Both the position numbers and the translations under genes were made by a program. This document shows, piece by piece, positions 1 through 5,663 of a stretch of 14,411 nt of DNA. Position 1 is the first letter of the stretch, and every line of letters starts with the position of its first letter. Origin of the DNA: JACDBD01 sp050743385 (lineage in GTDB: Bacteria; Actinomycetota; Acidimicrobiia; IMCC26256; JACDBD01); assembly GCA_050743385.1 (NCBI GenBank), contig JBOGFJ010000310.1, positions 1-14,411 on the forward strand. Reading direction: 5' to 3'. A model generated the notes under the pieces. It was not told the origin of the DNA, did not search any database, and was given only the letters and a program-made list of their open reading frames with translations.

Positions 1-128
1 TCGAGCGCGGGCACGAGGGTCTCGGGGACGAACCGTCCGCCGAACTCGCCGAAGCGGCCGAGGTCGACCGGCCCGGCCGGGCCGGCGGGGTCGAGGCGCA
101 CGCCGTCGCCACGAGTGGGAGCGGTCAC
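1..128 (-). CDS. trpB: Tryptophan synthase beta chain, N-terminal fragment (cut by window edge)
   Basis: TrpB condenses indole with L-serine to make tryptophan, using pyridoxal phosphate in an alpha2-beta2 complex with TrpA. Only the first 42 codons are present; the gene continues past position 1. After a poorly conserved N-terminal stretch of about 26 residues comes FGEFGGRFVPETLVPAL, the family's highly conserved N-terminal block. The catalytic lysine region is outside the window. The GTG at 126-128 is chosen because no closer ATG exists and because a TATCAT hexamer lies 6 nt upstream with no Shine-Dalgarno sequence, as expected of a leaderless start. It begins 46 nt after the stop of the sigma-factor gene and is the last visible member of the minus-strand trp cluster. 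Identification rests on this short block and its trp neighbours. Confidence 0.9.
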   Translation of the reverse strand, partial: MTAPTRGDGVRLDPAGPAGPVDLGRFGEFGGRFVPETLVPAL

Positions 129-134
129 GGCGTG

Positions 135-140
135 ATGATA
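135..140 (-). promoter_or_regulatory. Candidate -10 element for leaderless trpB (TATCAT)
   Basis: On the minus strand TATCAT fits the actinobacterial TANNNT -10 pattern and ends 6 nt before the GTG of trpB. It would let trpB be transcribed separately from the sigma-factor gene upstream. No clear -35 hexamer was seen. The spacing is at the short end of the series seen for other genes here. Confidence 0.4.
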
Positions 141-174
141 CGGGGGCGCGGACGGTGTGCCGGCGCCGATACCG

Positions 175-1722
175 CTACCGGGTCGTGAGGGTCACCGTGC
201 GTTGGTCGACGACCGCGCCGCCCTGATCGCGCACGATGAGTGCGTAGACGTGATCACCGATCCCAGGGGTACACCACCCTGATTCCACGGAGCCCGGGCA
301 CACGCCCTCGCTCCCCGAGAACGCGCCCGACGAGAGGCCCGGCCCGCTCACCGAGACCGTCCCCGCACCTCCGCTCACCGACCAGCTCACGACGGGAGCC
401 GACGCCATCGGGTAGCCCGGCGGCATCCGGCTCGCCGAGATCCCGAACGACGAGATCGACGGCGGCGGCGGTGGCGGCGGGGGTGGCGGCGGTGGGGGCT
501 CGAACGCGGGGCCGGCCGGGCCGGGCGCGGGGAGGGCGCCGGGCGTTCCCCGCGTGGTCGTCGACGGCGCCGGTGGGGCCGTCGTCTCGGGCGCGAGCCC
601 GGGCGTCGACTCGCCGCCGTCGGCGACGGGTTCGGTCGCCGTCGTAGTCGACGCCGACCCGGGCGCGCCGGTCTCATTACTCTCGTGCTCGCGCACCTTG
701 GCGGCGGCGAGCACGACGACGAGGCCGACGATGGTCACGCCGACTCCGGCGGGAACGCCCACCCGAACGAGCCGGCGGGCTAGCCGCGCCCCCTTGCCGG
801 TCGCGCCCGCGGCGGCTTGCGAACCGCCCATCGGGACGTCGGCGCCTTCGAGGGCAAGGGCCGTCTTCTGCTTCAGCAGCACCGGTGCCGCCGCGACGGG
901 TACTGCGCTGAACAGCGCAGCGGGCGACAGGCGGCTCCCCTGGCGCTCCGAGCAGTCGGCGCACGCGGCGGCGTGACGGTTGATGAGCCGGGTCGCATCG
1001 GCGCCGAACGTGACGTGACCGGCCTCACCGAGGGCGGCGCGCAGCTCGCCGCACCGTGGGCTCCCGCCGCTCCACAGCACGCGGGCCTTGATGGCCTCGC
1101 CGAGCCGGCGGCGCACGCGGTGCACAACCTGCTTGGCGGCATTGTGGCTGACACCGAGCGCGCCTGCGAGCTCGTGCGGCTCGAGCCCGTAGCGGAGCTG
1201 GAGATCGAGCACGGTGGCGTCGCGCCCACCGAGCGCGGCCGCAGCATCGTCGACGAGGGCGACGAGCTCGGCGTCCTCGGCGGCCCTCGCCGGGTCGGAC
1301 GCGGTCGTCGCCCCGTCCTCGGCAGTGAACCCGGCCGGCCCGGTCGCCGGCGCCACCGCCAGCACCGTGCTCATGTCGTCGACCGACTGCGATCGCTGCT
1401 CGCGCTCCCGGCGGCTCAGCGCCTTGTTGCGCCCGATGCGGAGGAGCCACCCACCGAAGGATGCCGGGTCGCGTAACTCGGGCAGCGCGCGCCATGCGGC
1501 GAGGAACGCATCCTGAGTCGTCTCGCGCGCGATCTCGGGATCGCGGACGACGTGCCGGCAGAGATCGAAGAGGCGGTCGAACCAGCGGTCGTACAGCTGG
1601 CCGAACGCCGACTCGTCGCCCGAGCGCAGCGCCTCGACGAGGCGGGCGTCTTCGGCGCGGTCGGCGACGCGGTCGGCCCGGGCACCGGCGGTGCCCGGAG
1701 TGCGGCGGCTGGCTCTGCCCAT
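175..1722 (-). CDS. ECF sigma factor fused to zinc-finger/anti-sigma-like segment, membrane helix and exported C-terminal domain
   Basis: This 515-residue protein looks like a membrane-tethered sigma factor. Sigma region 2 spans about residues 27-107 (FGQLYDRWFDRLF, then TTQDAFLAAWRAL). Sigma region 4 spans about 153-215, with helix-turn-helix ELAGALGVSHNAAKQVVHRV. Next come C224 and an H250-x3-C254-x2-C257 motif like that of zinc-binding anti-sigma (ZAS) domains. A hydrophobic helix at about 319-341 is followed by a Thr/Pro-rich stretch, 13 consecutive prolines, and a 70-80 residue beta-rich tail with two cysteines. Known ECF groups carry comparable C-terminal extensions; release by proteolysis or conformational change is my inference. 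The ATG at 1722 has GGAG 8 nt upstream. An in-frame ATG at 1845 would add 41 residues but has no ribosome site. The gene lies between trpF and trpB. The signal and target promoters are unknown. Confidence 0.85.
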   Translation of the reverse strand: MGRASRRTPGTAGARADRVADRAEDARLVEALRSGDESAFGQLYDRWFDRLFDLCRHVVRDPEIARETTQDAFLAAWRALPELRDPASFGGWLLRIGRNKALSRREREQRSQSVDDMSTVLAVAPATGPAGFTAEDGATTASDPARAAEDAELVALVDDAAAALGGRDATVLDLQLRYGLEPHELAGALGVSHNAAKQVVHRVRRRLGEAIKARVLWSGGSPRCGELRAALGEAGHVTFGADATRLINRHAAACADCSERQGSRLSPAALFSAVPVAAAPVLLKQKTALALEGADVPMGGSQAAAGATGKGARLARRLVRVGVPAGVGVTIVGLVVVLAAAKVREHESNETGAPGSASTTTATEPVADGGESTPGLAPETTAPPAPSTTTRGTPGALPAPGPAGPAFEPPPPPPPPPPPPPSISSFGISASRMPPGYPMASAPVVSWSVSGGAGTVSVSGPGLSSGAFSGSEGVCPGSVESGWCTPGIGDHVYALIVRDQGGAVVDQRTVTLTTR

Positions 1723-1730
1723 GGACGGGA

Positions 1731-1734
1731 CTCC
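1731..1734 (-). promoter_or_regulatory. Shine-Dalgarno (GGAG) that fixes the sigma-factor start
   Basis: GGAG on the minus strand ends 8 nt before the ATG at 1722. It decides between this start and the in-frame ATG at 1845, which has no GGAGG-like sequence upstream. It also marks this gene as leadered, unlike most neighbours. Confidence 0.6.
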
Positions 1735-1836
1735 GGTACCGGGGCCCCCATTGTCGCCCGTCCCGACCTCGCCGCGCCCGAGCAATCGGCGATCCGTGCG
1801 CCGGAGGTCACCGGTTGGCGGCCTCGCGAGAGCTGG

Positions 1837-1853
1837 ACCTCCCATGTGGAGGT
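1837..1853. repeat. Perfect 6-bp inverted repeat between trpF and the sigma-factor gene
   Basis: ACCTCC and GGAGGT flank a 5-nt spacer (CATGT). It lies 13 nt past the trpF stop and 115 nt before the sigma-factor ATG, in the longest gene-free stretch of the trp part (1723-1865). It could be a weak terminator stem or a protein-binding site. The arms match Shine-Dalgarno/anti-Shine-Dalgarno sequence, but no start codon suitably follows GGAGGT. Function is unknown. Confidence 0.35.
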
Positions 1854-1865
1854 GGAGCGACGACG

Positions 1866-2549
1866 TCAGGCGTCCTCGGCTTGCCAGTCGTAGGGGATGT
1901 CCGGACCGGCGGCCCAGCCCGTCTTCGTCAGCTCCTCTCCTGCCAACTTGGCGGCCTCGACGAACCGGCGCAGCTTGCGCGGGTCCTTGCGCCCGGCACC
2001 GGGAGACATCTCCACCCCGGTGGCGACGTCGACCCCCCACGGACGCACCCGCTCGATCGCGCCGCCGACGTTGTCGGCGGTGAGGCCACCCGCGAGCAGC
2101 ATGCGCATGCCACCGGGCACGCCCTCGGCCAACTTCCAGTCGAAGACACGTCCCGACCCGGGCTCGGCCGAGTCGATGAGGACGGCGTCGGCGGGGCCGT
2201 TGGCTGCCGACGCGATCGCGGGGTCGCCGGCGTGGAACCCCTGGAACACGATGGGCACGCGCTTGCGCACGTAGCGCACATCGGAGAGGGGCTCGCGCCC
2301 GTGCAGCTGGGCGCCCTTGAGGCCGACGCCGTTCACGACCCCGACCACGCGCTCGGGCAGCTCGTCACGGAAGACCCCGAACGTGAGCACCTCCCCCCGC
2401 GGGAGCCGGCTCACGATGTCGCGGGCCGCGCTGGGGCGCAGCTGGCGAGGGCTCCCGGGGGCGAAGACGAACCCGAGGGCGTCGGCCCCCATCGCCACTG
2501 CGAGGAGGGCATCCTCCTCCGACGTGATGCCGCAGACCTTCACGAACAC
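1866..2549 (-). CDS. trpF: Phosphoribosylanthranilate isomerase
   Basis: TrpF carries out the Amadori rearrangement of N-(5-phosphoribosyl)anthranilate to CdRP, the step before TrpC. The 227-residue product has the full signature of this TIM barrel: VFVKVCGIT at the N-terminus with general-base Cys6, AVLIDS with general-acid Asp126, FDW at about 136-138, the phosphate-binding LAGGLTADNV, and GVDVATGVE followed by GRKDPRKL. Length is about normal (around 200-230), with a short extra tail ending in WQAEDA. The GTG at 2549 is chosen because the product then starts exactly at the first strand and TACCGT lies 7 nt upstream; a second GTG two codons downstream is possible. The gap to trpC is 116 nt and holds part of a short repeat pair. 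It is a separate gene, not fused to trpC as in enteric bacteria. Confidence 0.95.
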   Translation of the reverse strand: MFVKVCGITSEEDALLAVAMGADALGFVFAPGSPRQLRPSAARDIVSRLPRGEVLTFGVFRDELPERVVGVVNGVGLKGAQLHGREPLSDVRYVRKRVPIVFQGFHAGDPAIASAANGPADAVLIDSAEPGSGRVFDWKLAEGVPGGMRMLLAGGLTADNVGGAIERVRPWGVDVATGVEMSPGAGRKDPRKLRRFVEAAKLAGEELTKTGWAAGPDIPYDWQAEDA

Positions 2550-2556
2550 GGCCGCG

Positions 2557-2562
2557 ACGGTA
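2557..2562 (-). promoter_or_regulatory. Candidate -10 element for leaderless trpF (TACCGT)
   Basis: TACCGT fits TANNNT and ends 7 nt before the GTG of trpF. The only GGAGG on this strand is about 25 nt upstream of the start, too far to serve it, so a leaderless transcript is plausible. trpF could then be transcribed independently of trpC. Confidence 0.4.
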
Positions 2563-2573
2563 CTGGAGCCTGC

Positions 2574-2608
2574 CTCCCTGGTCGCGCTCGCTGCGCTCGC
2601 CGCTCCCG
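2574..2608. repeat. Short dispersed-type repeat, copy A (trpC-trpF gap)
   Basis: A 35-nt stretch with core TGGTCGCGCTCGCTGCGCTC and end GCTCCCG. It matches copy B at 2672-2704 apart from one substitution, a 1-nt gap and a 3-nt gap. This copy is intergenic. The core contains tandem CGCTCGC-like units rather than a hairpin, so a terminator is not obvious. Confidence 0.6.
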
Positions 2609-2665
2609 CACGCAGCCGCCGGTCCGGGGCCGGGCACAGCCCGACCCCTCGCGCGGGGATGGCAG

Positions 2666-3502
2666 CTACTGCTCCCCTGGTCGCGCTCGCTTCGCTCGCT
2701 CCCGGGGCGTGGCGGGGGTCGCCGCCAGCTCTCCGACGAGCGCGGTCGGGTCGGGCGCCCGCACCAGCGCCTCGCCGACGAGCACGGCATCGAAGCCGGC
2801 GCCTGCCATCCGGCTGGCGTCGACGGGCACCCGGATCGCGCTCTCGGCCACCGCGATCACCTCGGGTGGGAGCCGCCGGGCGAGCCGTTCGGCGACGCCG
2901 AGGTCTTCGCTGAAGGTCGCCAGGTCGCGGCAGTTGACGCCGACGACGACCGCGCCGGCGGCGAGCGCCCGGTCGAGCTCGGCTTCGTCGTGCACCTCCA
3001 CGAGGGCAGTGAGGCCGAGGTCGCCCGCGAACGCGTGGAGCTCGGCGAGGAGGGCGTCGTCGGGGAGCGCCGCCACGATCAGCAGCAGGGCGTCGGCGCC
3101 GACCGCGCGGGCCTCGAGCACCTGGGTCTCGTCGATGGTGAAGTCCTTGCGCAGCACGGGCACCGCGGTCGCGTCGCGGGCGGCACGGAGATCGTCGATC
3201 GAGCCTCCGAAGAAGACCCGGTCGGTGAGCACCGACAGTGCGGCCGCGCCCCCCGTCTCGTACGCCTTGGCCGTGACCGCGGGATCGAGGTCGGGTGCGA
3301 GGTCGCCCTTCGACGGCGACCGGCGCTTGATCTCCGCGATCACCGCCAGCTTCCCGGTGGGTGGGCGCAGCGCAGCGGCGAAGTCGCGCGGGCGGGGTGC
3401 ATCGAGGGCGGCTCGCCGGATCGCGTCGCGCGTCGCGGGCTGGTGCAGCAGCGTGACCTCGTCGCGCTTCGCCGCCAGGATCTCCGCCAGCACTCCTGTC
3501 AT
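2666..3502 (-). CDS. trpC: Indole-3-glycerol-phosphate synthase
   Basis: TrpC closes CdRP to indole-3-glycerol phosphate with loss of CO2 and water. The 278-residue TIM barrel shows all the main active-site blocks: IAEIKRRSPSKGDL (E57, K59, SPS 62-64), VLRKDFTID (catalytic K119), VGVNCRDL (N190), VAESAI (E220, S221) and VGEALVRA (about 242-249). Length is slightly above the usual 255-270 because the last 12 residues (RERAKRARPGEQ) are encoded by a short repeat that recurs downstream. The ATG at 3502 places MTGVLAEILAAKRDEV at the N-terminus, as in homologues. It has no Shine-Dalgarno sequence but has TACACT 8 nt upstream. It is divergent from the glycosidase gene with only 40 bp between the two starts. 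Confidence 0.96.
   Translation of the reverse strand: MTGVLAEILAAKRDEVTLLHQPATRDAIRRAALDAPRPRDFAAALRPPTGKLAVIAEIKRRSPSKGDLAPDLDPAVTAKAYETGGAAALSVLTDRVFFGGSIDDLRAARDATAVPVLRKDFTIDETQVLEARAVGADALLLIVAALPDDALLAELHAFAGDLGLTALVEVHDEAELDRALAAGAVVVGVNCRDLATFSEDLGVAERLARRLPPEVIAVAESAIRVPVDASRMAGAGFDAVLVGEALVRAPDPTALVGELAATPATPRERAKRARPGEQ
2672..2704. repeat. Short dispersed-type repeat, copy B (3' end of trpC)
   Basis: A 33-nt stretch with core TGGTCGCGCTCGCTTCGCTC, near-identical to copy A about 100 nt away in the same orientation. It supplies the last codons of trpC, so the enzyme gains a basic tail that should lie outside the conserved barrel. Similar GAGCGAAGCGAGCG strings are, to my knowledge, common in G+C-rich genomes. 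Confidence 0.6.
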
Positions 3503-3510
3503 CACCGGCG

Positions 3511-3516
3511 AGTGTA
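3511..3516 (-). promoter_or_regulatory. Candidate -10 element for leaderless trpC (TACACT)
   Basis: TACACT fits TANNNT and ends exactly 8 nt before the ATG of trpC. No ribosome binding site is visible. It faces the glycosidase -10 (3529-3534), with 12 nt between the two hexamers, so RNA polymerase binding at the two should be mutually exclusive. Confidence 0.5.
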
Positions 3517-3528
3517 CGGCCGAGCACA

Positions 3529-3534
3529 TAGATT
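3529..3534 (+). promoter_or_regulatory. Candidate -10 element for leaderless glycosidase gene (TAGATT)
   Basis: TAGATT fits TANNNT and ends 8 nt before the ATG at 3543, the same spacing as its divergent partner. The sequence between it and the start (CCCGACCC, with no GGAGG) offers no ribosome binding site. No -35 hexamer was recognised. Confidence 0.5.
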
Positions 3535-3542
3535 CCCGACCC

Positions 3543-4715
3543 ATGATCCAGTTCCCGGACGGGTTCGTATGGGGCACCGCGACCGCCGCTCACCAGGTCG
3601 AGGGCGGCAACTGGAACAACGACTGGTGGATGTGGGAGCACGACCCCGCGTCGCCCTGCGTCGAGCCCTCGGGTGACGCCTGCGACCACTTCTGGCGCTA
3701 CCCCGACGACATCGCCCTGCTGGCGGAGCTCGGCTTCGGCGCCTACCGGTTCTCGATCGAGTGGTCGCGCATCGAGCCCGAGGACGGCGAGTTCTCCCGC
3801 AACGCCCTCGACCACTATCGCCGCATGATCGGATGCTGCCGCGACAACGGTCTGGTGCCGGTGGTGACATATCACCACTTCACCAGCCCGCGCTGGACGG
3901 TCGAGGAGTTGGGCGGCTGGGAAGATCCGGTAGTAGCCGAGCGGTTCGGCCGGTTCTGCGAGCGGTCGGTGGCGCACCTCGGCGCCGACGTCGGCATCTC
4001 GTGCACGCTCAACGAGCCCAACGTCGTCGCGCTCATGGGCTACTACCTGGGGGTGTTCCCCCCCGGAAAGCGCGACGAAGACCTGCTCGGACGGGCCACC
4101 GACAACCTGATCCGCGCCCACCGCCTCGGTTACGACGCGATCAAGGCGGGGCCGGGTGACGGTCCCGTCGGCCTCACGCTCTCGATGCACGAGTTCGACT
4201 GCGTCCCCGGAGGCGAGGCGCAGCTGGCGCGGGCACGAGACCGGCTCGAGGACGTCTGGCTGGAGGCCTGCCCCGGCGACGATTACGTGGGCGTCCAGAC
4301 CTACACGCGCTTGCGCTTCGGGCCCGACGGCCTGGTGGGGCCCGAGGAGGGCGTGCCGGCACTTCAGATGGGCTACGAGTACTGGCCGCGGGCGCTCGAG
4401 ACGACGATCCGGCGCGCCATCGAGGTCACGGGCACACCGGTCTACGTCACCGAGAACGGGATCGGAACCGACGACGACGAGCAGCGGGTGGAGTACCTGA
4501 CGGAAGCGCTGCAAAGCGTCGGCCGCTGCCTCGACGACGGCCTCGACGTCCGCGGCTACTTCTGCTGGTCGCTGATGGACAACTTCGAGTGGGCACTCGG
4601 CTACCGGCCGACGTTCGGCCTCGTCGCCGTCGACCGCGAGACTCAGGAGCGCATCCCGAAGCCGAGCGCGCGCTGGATGGGCGAGGTCGCCCGCACCAAC
4701 CGCCTCGACGCCTGA
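3543..4715 (+). CDS. Glycoside hydrolase family 1 (beta-glucosidase-like), short form
   Basis: A 390-residue family-1 glycosidase, a retaining TIM-barrel enzyme probably acting on small beta-glucosides or related sugars; exact specificity cannot be read here. It begins FPDGFVWGTATAAHQVEGGN, the family N-terminal signature. Both catalytic glutamates are present: acid/base Glu158 in TLNEPN and nucleophile Glu304 in VTENGIG. TYHHFTSPRW and the C-terminal SLMDNFEWALGY with FGLVAVDRETQERIPKPSARW also match. It is shorter than the usual 430-480 residues. The missing part appears to lie between about residues 205 and 265, where the W-x-x-D-P...G-x-YP region is absent and NYYT is replaced by QTYTR. 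There is no signal peptide, so it should be cytoplasmic. It sits in the trp cluster on the opposite strand. The ATG at 3543 has TAGATT 8 nt upstream. Confidence 0.9.
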   Translation: MIQFPDGFVWGTATAAHQVEGGNWNNDWWMWEHDPASPCVEPSGDACDHFWRYPDDIALLAELGFGAYRFSIEWSRIEPEDGEFSRNALDHYRRMIGCCRDNGLVPVVTYHHFTSPRWTVEELGGWEDPVVAERFGRFCERSVAHLGADVGISCTLNEPNVVALMGYYLGVFPPGKRDEDLLGRATDNLIRAHRLGYDAIKAGPGDGPVGLTLSMHEFDCVPGGEAQLARARDRLEDVWLEACPGDDYVGVQTYTRLRFGPDGLVGPEEGVPALQMGYEYWPRALETTIRRAIEVTGTPVYVTENGIGTDDDEQRVEYLTEALQSVGRCLDDGLDVRGYFCWSLMDNFEWALGYRPTFGLVAVDRETQERIPKPSARWMGEVARTNRLDA

Positions 4716-4722
4716 CGTCACG

Positions 4723-4792
4723 CCAAACCCCCGAACCTGCGCGCTGAGCGCGCCGTTTCCGGCGCGGTAGACGCGCAGCTTCGGGCGGTTGG
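4723..4792. terminator. Imperfect palindrome between convergent genes, candidate bidirectional terminator
   Basis: Positions 4723-4755 can pair with 4760-4792 at 26 of 33 positions around a 4-nt loop (TTTC). The strongest runs are CTGCGCG/CGCGCAG and CGCGCCG/CGGCGCG. It nearly fills the 84 bp between the glycosidase and ygfZ stops, as expected of a shared terminator, but has no T-tract after the stem on either strand. Its three-block layout resembles the hairpins at 9701-9766 and 10725-10787, though the arm sequences differ. Confidence 0.5.
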
Positions 4793-4799
4793 GTTGGGG

Positions 4800-5663
4800 T
4801 CAGGCGGTCGGCAGCTCTGCGACAGTCGCGGTCGTCTCGGAGCCGTCCGAGCGGAGGATCACCTCGGCGGGGGGCTCGACCTCGCGCCGCACGTAGCCGA
4901 GCGCGACGGAACCCGCCGCGCTCGTGACCGTCCCCACGGCCTTGTCGCCGGCGACGATCTCGGCGCCACGCGGCGCGCTCGCCCCCTCGGCGACCGTGAG
5001 CCGGCGCAGGTACCGGTTCACGTGCCCACGGGTGTCGAGCCGGCACACGAGCTCCTGGCCGAGGAAGCACCCCTTGGAGAACGACACCGCGTCGCGCTCC
5101 AGATACGCCTCCTGGGGGATCGTCTTGGCGTCGAGGTCGAGGCCGAGTCGCGGGACGCCGGCGGCGATGCGAGCGGCCTCGTACTCGTCGTCGCTCCACT
5201 CCTGCGCCCCGGCGGCGCGCGCCGCGCCGGCGACCGTGTCGAGCGTCGGGCCGTCGCCGACGACGTCGACGGCCTCCTCTTCTCCGCCGGCTCCGGCCCA
5301 TGGCACCGCGATCACCACTTCGGCCGAGCCGGCCGCGGCGCGCGCCCCCGTCCCCCGTAGCGCGACCACCGAGAGCGACGGGTCGACGGCGACCTCCACC
5401 TGCACGCGGATCTTGAACCGCTGGAGCGACTCGACCAGCTGCTCTCCGAACCCGCCTTCGCACACGAGCCACGCGCCGTCACCCTTCTGCACCAGCCAGA
5501 AGTCGACGTCGAGCTTTCCCTGCGGGGTGAGGAGCAGGGAGTGCACCGCGTCCCCGTCGGTGAGCCCGTCGAGGTCTTGCGACACCAGGTTCTGGAGGTA
5601 GTCGAGCGCGTCGGGTCCCGACACCACCACGACATCGCGCCGAAGCCGAGCGAGCGCGGTCAT
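4800..5663 (-). CDS. ygfZ: Folate-binding protein YgfZ (GcvT-like)
   Basis: YgfZ-family proteins are tetrahydrofolate-binding relatives of the glycine-cleavage T-protein that support assembly or repair of certain iron-sulfur enzymes. The 287-residue product carries the diagnostic motif KGCFLGQE at 197-204, followed by RLDTRGHVNRYLRRL. It has the usual N-terminal part (LNRLA-type region LARLRRDVVVVSGPDALDYLQNLVSQDL, with TPQGKLDVDFW) and the C-terminal barrel ending VALGYVRREVEPPAEVILR. The ATG at 5663 overlaps the trpE stop by 4 nt (ATGA), indicating translational coupling; only a weak GAAG precedes it. It is the last gene of the hisI-trpE-ygfZ operon and converges on the glycosidase gene. 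I see no direct metabolic reason for pairing it with trpE. Confidence 0.92.
   Translation of the reverse strand: MTALARLRRDVVVVSGPDALDYLQNLVSQDLDGLTDGDAVHSLLLTPQGKLDVDFWLVQKGDGAWLVCEGGFGEQLVESLQRFKIRVQVEVAVDPSLSVVALRGTGARAAAGSAEVVIAVPWAGAGGEEEAVDVVGDGPTLDTVAGAARAAGAQEWSDDEYEAARIAAGVPRLGLDLDAKTIPQEAYLERDAVSFSKGCFLGQELVCRLDTRGHVNRYLRRLTVAEGASAPRGAEIVAGDKAVGTVTSAAGSVALGYVRREVEPPAEVILRSDGSETTATVAELPTA

Noticed and set aside
450..500. G-rich GGC/GGT triplet run on the plus strand that looks like a simple repeat
   Set aside because: It is the reverse complement of the mixed CCG/CCA/CCC codons of the 13-proline linker in the sigma factor; codon variety argues for coding selection rather than a new microsatellite.
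1723..1845. Longer sigma-factor start at the ATG at 1845
   Set aside because: It adds 41 unconserved Gly/Arg/Pro-rich residues and has no Shine-Dalgarno or close -10 element; the ATG at 1722 has GGAG 8 nt upstream.
1461..3542. A very long plus-strand open frame leading into the glycosidase gene
   Set aside because: It is antisense to trpC, trpF and the sigma factor, is rich in Arg/Ser/Ala with no family resemblance, and the glycosidase has a clear N-terminus at 3543. Long spurious frames are expected at this G+C content.
2550..4721. A minus-strand open frame joining trpF to sequence opposite the glycosidase gene
   Set aside because: Only the last 227 residues (TrpF) show conserved motifs; the rest is the shadow of the glycosidase gene and the repeats around trpC.
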